NCBI GenBank assembly: GCA_023426365.1
Contig: JAFAAW010000116.1
Coordinates: 1 to 15,438, forward strand
Length of the DNA stretch: 15,438 bases
Source of the DNA: Pseudomonadota bacterium
GTDB lineage: Bacteria > Pseudomonadota > Alphaproteobacteria > Rhodospirillales > Magnetospirillaceae
Direction of reading: 5' to 3'
The position numbers and the translations under genes were made by a program. Below are positions 13,878 to 15,438 of this stretch, piece by piece (the stretch's first letter is position 1; each line of letters starts with the position of its first letter). The notes under the pieces are model-generated. The model was not told the DNA's origin, made no database searches, and worked only from the letters and a program-made list of their open reading frames with translations.

Positions 13878-14948
13878 GTGGGCATCAAGTTCACCGATCC
13901 GTACGACGTCGCCGCCCATTGCGCGCGTGCCGCGCTGGGCATGATGGATCGTCACGGCGTGCCCGCGCACCCCAACAATTTCATGGTGTGGTACGCCTTC
14001 GTCGCCGACCGCAATCCCGACCTGACCAAGGCGGTCAACGGCATCCTGCGCGCCGGCCAGAAGTTCACCGACGACGTCTGCGCCGAACTGTACGAGCGCT
14101 TTTTCGGCACCAGCCAGCACGAGGCCGAACTGCGCGCGGTGGGCAAGCGCATCGAGGATGCGGTGGCTCGCGTGCTGGAATATCTGGTCACCGCCAATGC
14201 CGGCGCCACCCAATACGGCGAGGCGCTGCAGAACTTCTCGGGCGAGCTTGAGGGGCGCGACGCCGCCGATCTGGGCGCGCTGGTGCGCTCCATCCTGGAC
14301 GAAACCAAGATGATGATCGAGGTCAACCGGCAACTGGAGCAGCGCCTCGAAACCTCGTCGTCGGAAATCGCCCGCCTGCGCGAGGACCTGGACCAGCTCA
14401 AGCGCGAGGCGACCACCGACGCGCTGACCGGGCTGGCCAACCGCAAGCTGTTCGACGTGGCCCTGCGCGAGGCGGCGCTGGAGGCGGAGGAGGAGCGCAA
14501 GTTCCTCTCGCTGCTGATGATCGACATCGATTTCTTCAAGCTGTTCAACGACAGCCACGGCCACATGCTGGGCGATCAGGTGCTGAAGCTGGTGGGCCGC
14601 ACCATTTCCGACAGCATCAAGGGCAAGGACACTGCCGCCCGCTATGGCGGCGAGGAATTCGCCGTCATCCTGCCCGACACGCGGCTCAAGGACGCGGTGG
14701 CGGTGGCCGAGAACATCCGCCGGCTGGTGGCCGGCCGCAAGGTGCTGAACCGCCGCACCGGCCAGGTGTTGGGTCAGGTGACGCTGTCCATCGGCGTGGC
14801 CGAGTACGAGTTCGGGGAAACCCTGGGCGCCTTCGTCCACCGCGCGGACGAGGCCCTGTACCTGTCCAAGCGCCAGGGCCGCAACCGGGTGATGAGCCAG
14901 GACGACCTGACCAGCACCAGCCACCTGGAATTCGACGAAAGCGAATGA
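13878..14948 (+). CDS. GGDEF-domain diguanylate cyclase
   Basis: The 356-residue protein should make cyclic di-GMP from two GTP. The GGDEF domain occupies about 175-340: DALTGLANR (181-189), metal-binding Asp216 in MIDIDFFK, guanine-binding Asn224 and Asp233, active-site GGEEF at 257-261 and LSIGVA (303-308). The allosteric I-site position reads KGKD (248-251), Lys replacing the usual Arg. The N-terminal half (1-175) has no membrane helix. It starts with a helical region containing PNNFMVWYAF and ends in a coiled-coil-like stretch (about 140-176), so it is probably a cytoplasmic input/dimerisation module of a type I cannot name. The start is GTG 13878 with GGGAG about 10 nt upstream. Its stop overlaps the start of the exonuclease gene in ATGA, indicating translational coupling. 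Confidence 0.93.
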   Translation: MGIKFTDPYDVAAHCARAALGMMDRHGVPAHPNNFMVWYAFVADRNPDLTKAVNGILRAGQKFTDDVCAELYERFFGTSQHEAELRAVGKRIEDAVARVLEYLVTANAGATQYGEALQNFSGELEGRDAADLGALVRSILDETKMMIEVNRQLEQRLETSSSEIARLREDLDQLKREATTDALTGLANRKLFDVALREAALEAEEERKFLSLLMIDIDFFKLFNDSHGHMLGDQVLKLVGRTISDSIKGKDTAARYGGEEFAVILPDTRLKDAVAVAENIRRLVAGRKVLNRRTGQVLGQVTLSIGVAEYEFGETLGAFVHRADEALYLSKRQGRNRVMSQDDLTSTSHLEFDESE

Positions 14949-15438
14949 CCAATTTCGTCGCCATCGATTTCGAGACGGCCGATAACGGCCGCGACGCCGC
15001 CTGTTCGGTGGCGCTGGTGGTGGTGCGCGGCGGCCGCATCGTCGACAGCATCAGCCGCCTGATCCGCCCGCCGCGCCCGCGCGTCCTGTTCACCGAAATC
15101 CACGGCCTGACCTGGGCCGACGTCAAGGACGCCCCCAATTTCGCCGGGGTGTGGCCCGATCTGGCGGACGCCCTGGCCGAGGCCGATTTCCTGGCCGCGC
15201 ACAACGCCGCCTTTGACCGCCGGGTGCTGGAAGGCTGCTGCGCCGCCTATGGCCTGCCCGAACCGGTCAAGCCGTTCCTGTGCACGGTGCAATTGGCGCG
15301 CGACGTGTGGAACCTGCGCCCGACCAAGCTGCCCGACGTGTGCCGGCACCTGTGCCTGTCGCTCAACCACCACGACGCCCTGTCCGACGCCACCGCCTGC
15401 GCCAACATCGTGCTGGCGGCGCTGGAGGAAGGCTACGA
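14945..15438 (+). CDS. DEDDh 3'-5' exonuclease, DnaQ/epsilon-like (partial, runs off the window)
   Basis: The first 164 codons are present and no stop is reached. All three exonuclease motifs are visible: ExoI with Asp8 and Glu10 (IDFET), ExoII HNAAFD at 86-91 with Asp91, and ExoIII His143 and Asp148 (HxxxxD), placing it in the DEDDh group. Such proteins trim DNA or RNA 3' ends. The compact single-domain form, with a tail beginning near EEGY, resembles stand-alone exonucleases of the DNA polymerase III epsilon type or exonuclease X-like proteins rather than a full DnaQ with its alpha-binding tail, but the C-terminus is not seen. The ATG at 14945 overlaps the diguanylate cyclase TGA (ATGA), so the two are co-translated. 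Missing 3' sequence prevents a finer call. Confidence 0.88.
   Translation, partial: MTNFVAIDFETADNGRDAACSVALVVVRGGRIVDSISRLIRPPRPRVLFTEIHGLTWADVKDAPNFAGVWPDLADALAEADFLAAHNAAFDRRVLEGCCAAYGLPEPVKPFLCTVQLARDVWNLRPTKLPDVCRHLCLSLNHHDALSDATACANIVLAALEEGY

Noticed and set aside
13251..14924. 557-codon open frame antisense to the pentapeptide and GGDEF genes
   Set aside because: Its repeat-like pattern mirrors the pentapeptide coding on the other strand; both plus-strand genes have clear motifs.

Overview
The window is GC-rich chromosomal DNA from a Gram-negative bacterium, most likely an alphaproteobacterium of the Rhodospirillales (Magnetospirillum-like). This is a judgement from codon use, the style of the proteins and the PCC/ThiC/GGDEF repertoire; no database search was possible. 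I see no rRNA, tRNA, IS element, phage gene or CRISPR array, and no gene-free stretch over 300 bp. Genes are densely packed with short intergenic gaps.

Layout. 1-2224: the 3' end of pccB and a complete pccA (propionyl-CoA carboxylase), closed by a strong intrinsic terminator. 2264-2949 (minus): a DUF2061-type small membrane protein followed by a Dps ferritin-like protein, apparently one transcript. 3081-4854: acylphosphatase and a GH1 beta-glucosidase with a Tat-type signal, ending in a terminator. 4957-7014 (minus): thiC with its terminator, an SD-sequestering hairpin and an upstream TPP riboswitch. 7046-7772: a promoter and a multi-pass membrane protein of unknown function. 7762-9867 (minus): glgX, glycogen debranching. 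10045-12251 (plus): an uncharacterised 354-residue protein, a 48-residue small ORF behind an exactly duplicated Shine-Dalgarno, and a divergent RlmJ-like methyltransferase-fold protein lacking the usual DPPY tyrosine. 12339-13223 (minus): a TPR protein with a strict 40-residue period. 13356-15438 (plus): an exported pentapeptide-repeat protein, a GGDEF diguanylate cyclase and the start of a DEDDh exonuclease, tightly spaced like an operon.

Most genes are central metabolism or housekeeping: propionyl-CoA use, iron and DNA protection, thiamine synthesis, glycogen breakdown. The least explained parts are the 10.0-12.3 kb block and the pentapeptide/GGDEF/exonuclease run. I do not see a clear new defence or mobile system. 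The best candidates for novelty are the RlmJ-like protein, the small ORF with the doubled SD and the unknown 354-residue protein.
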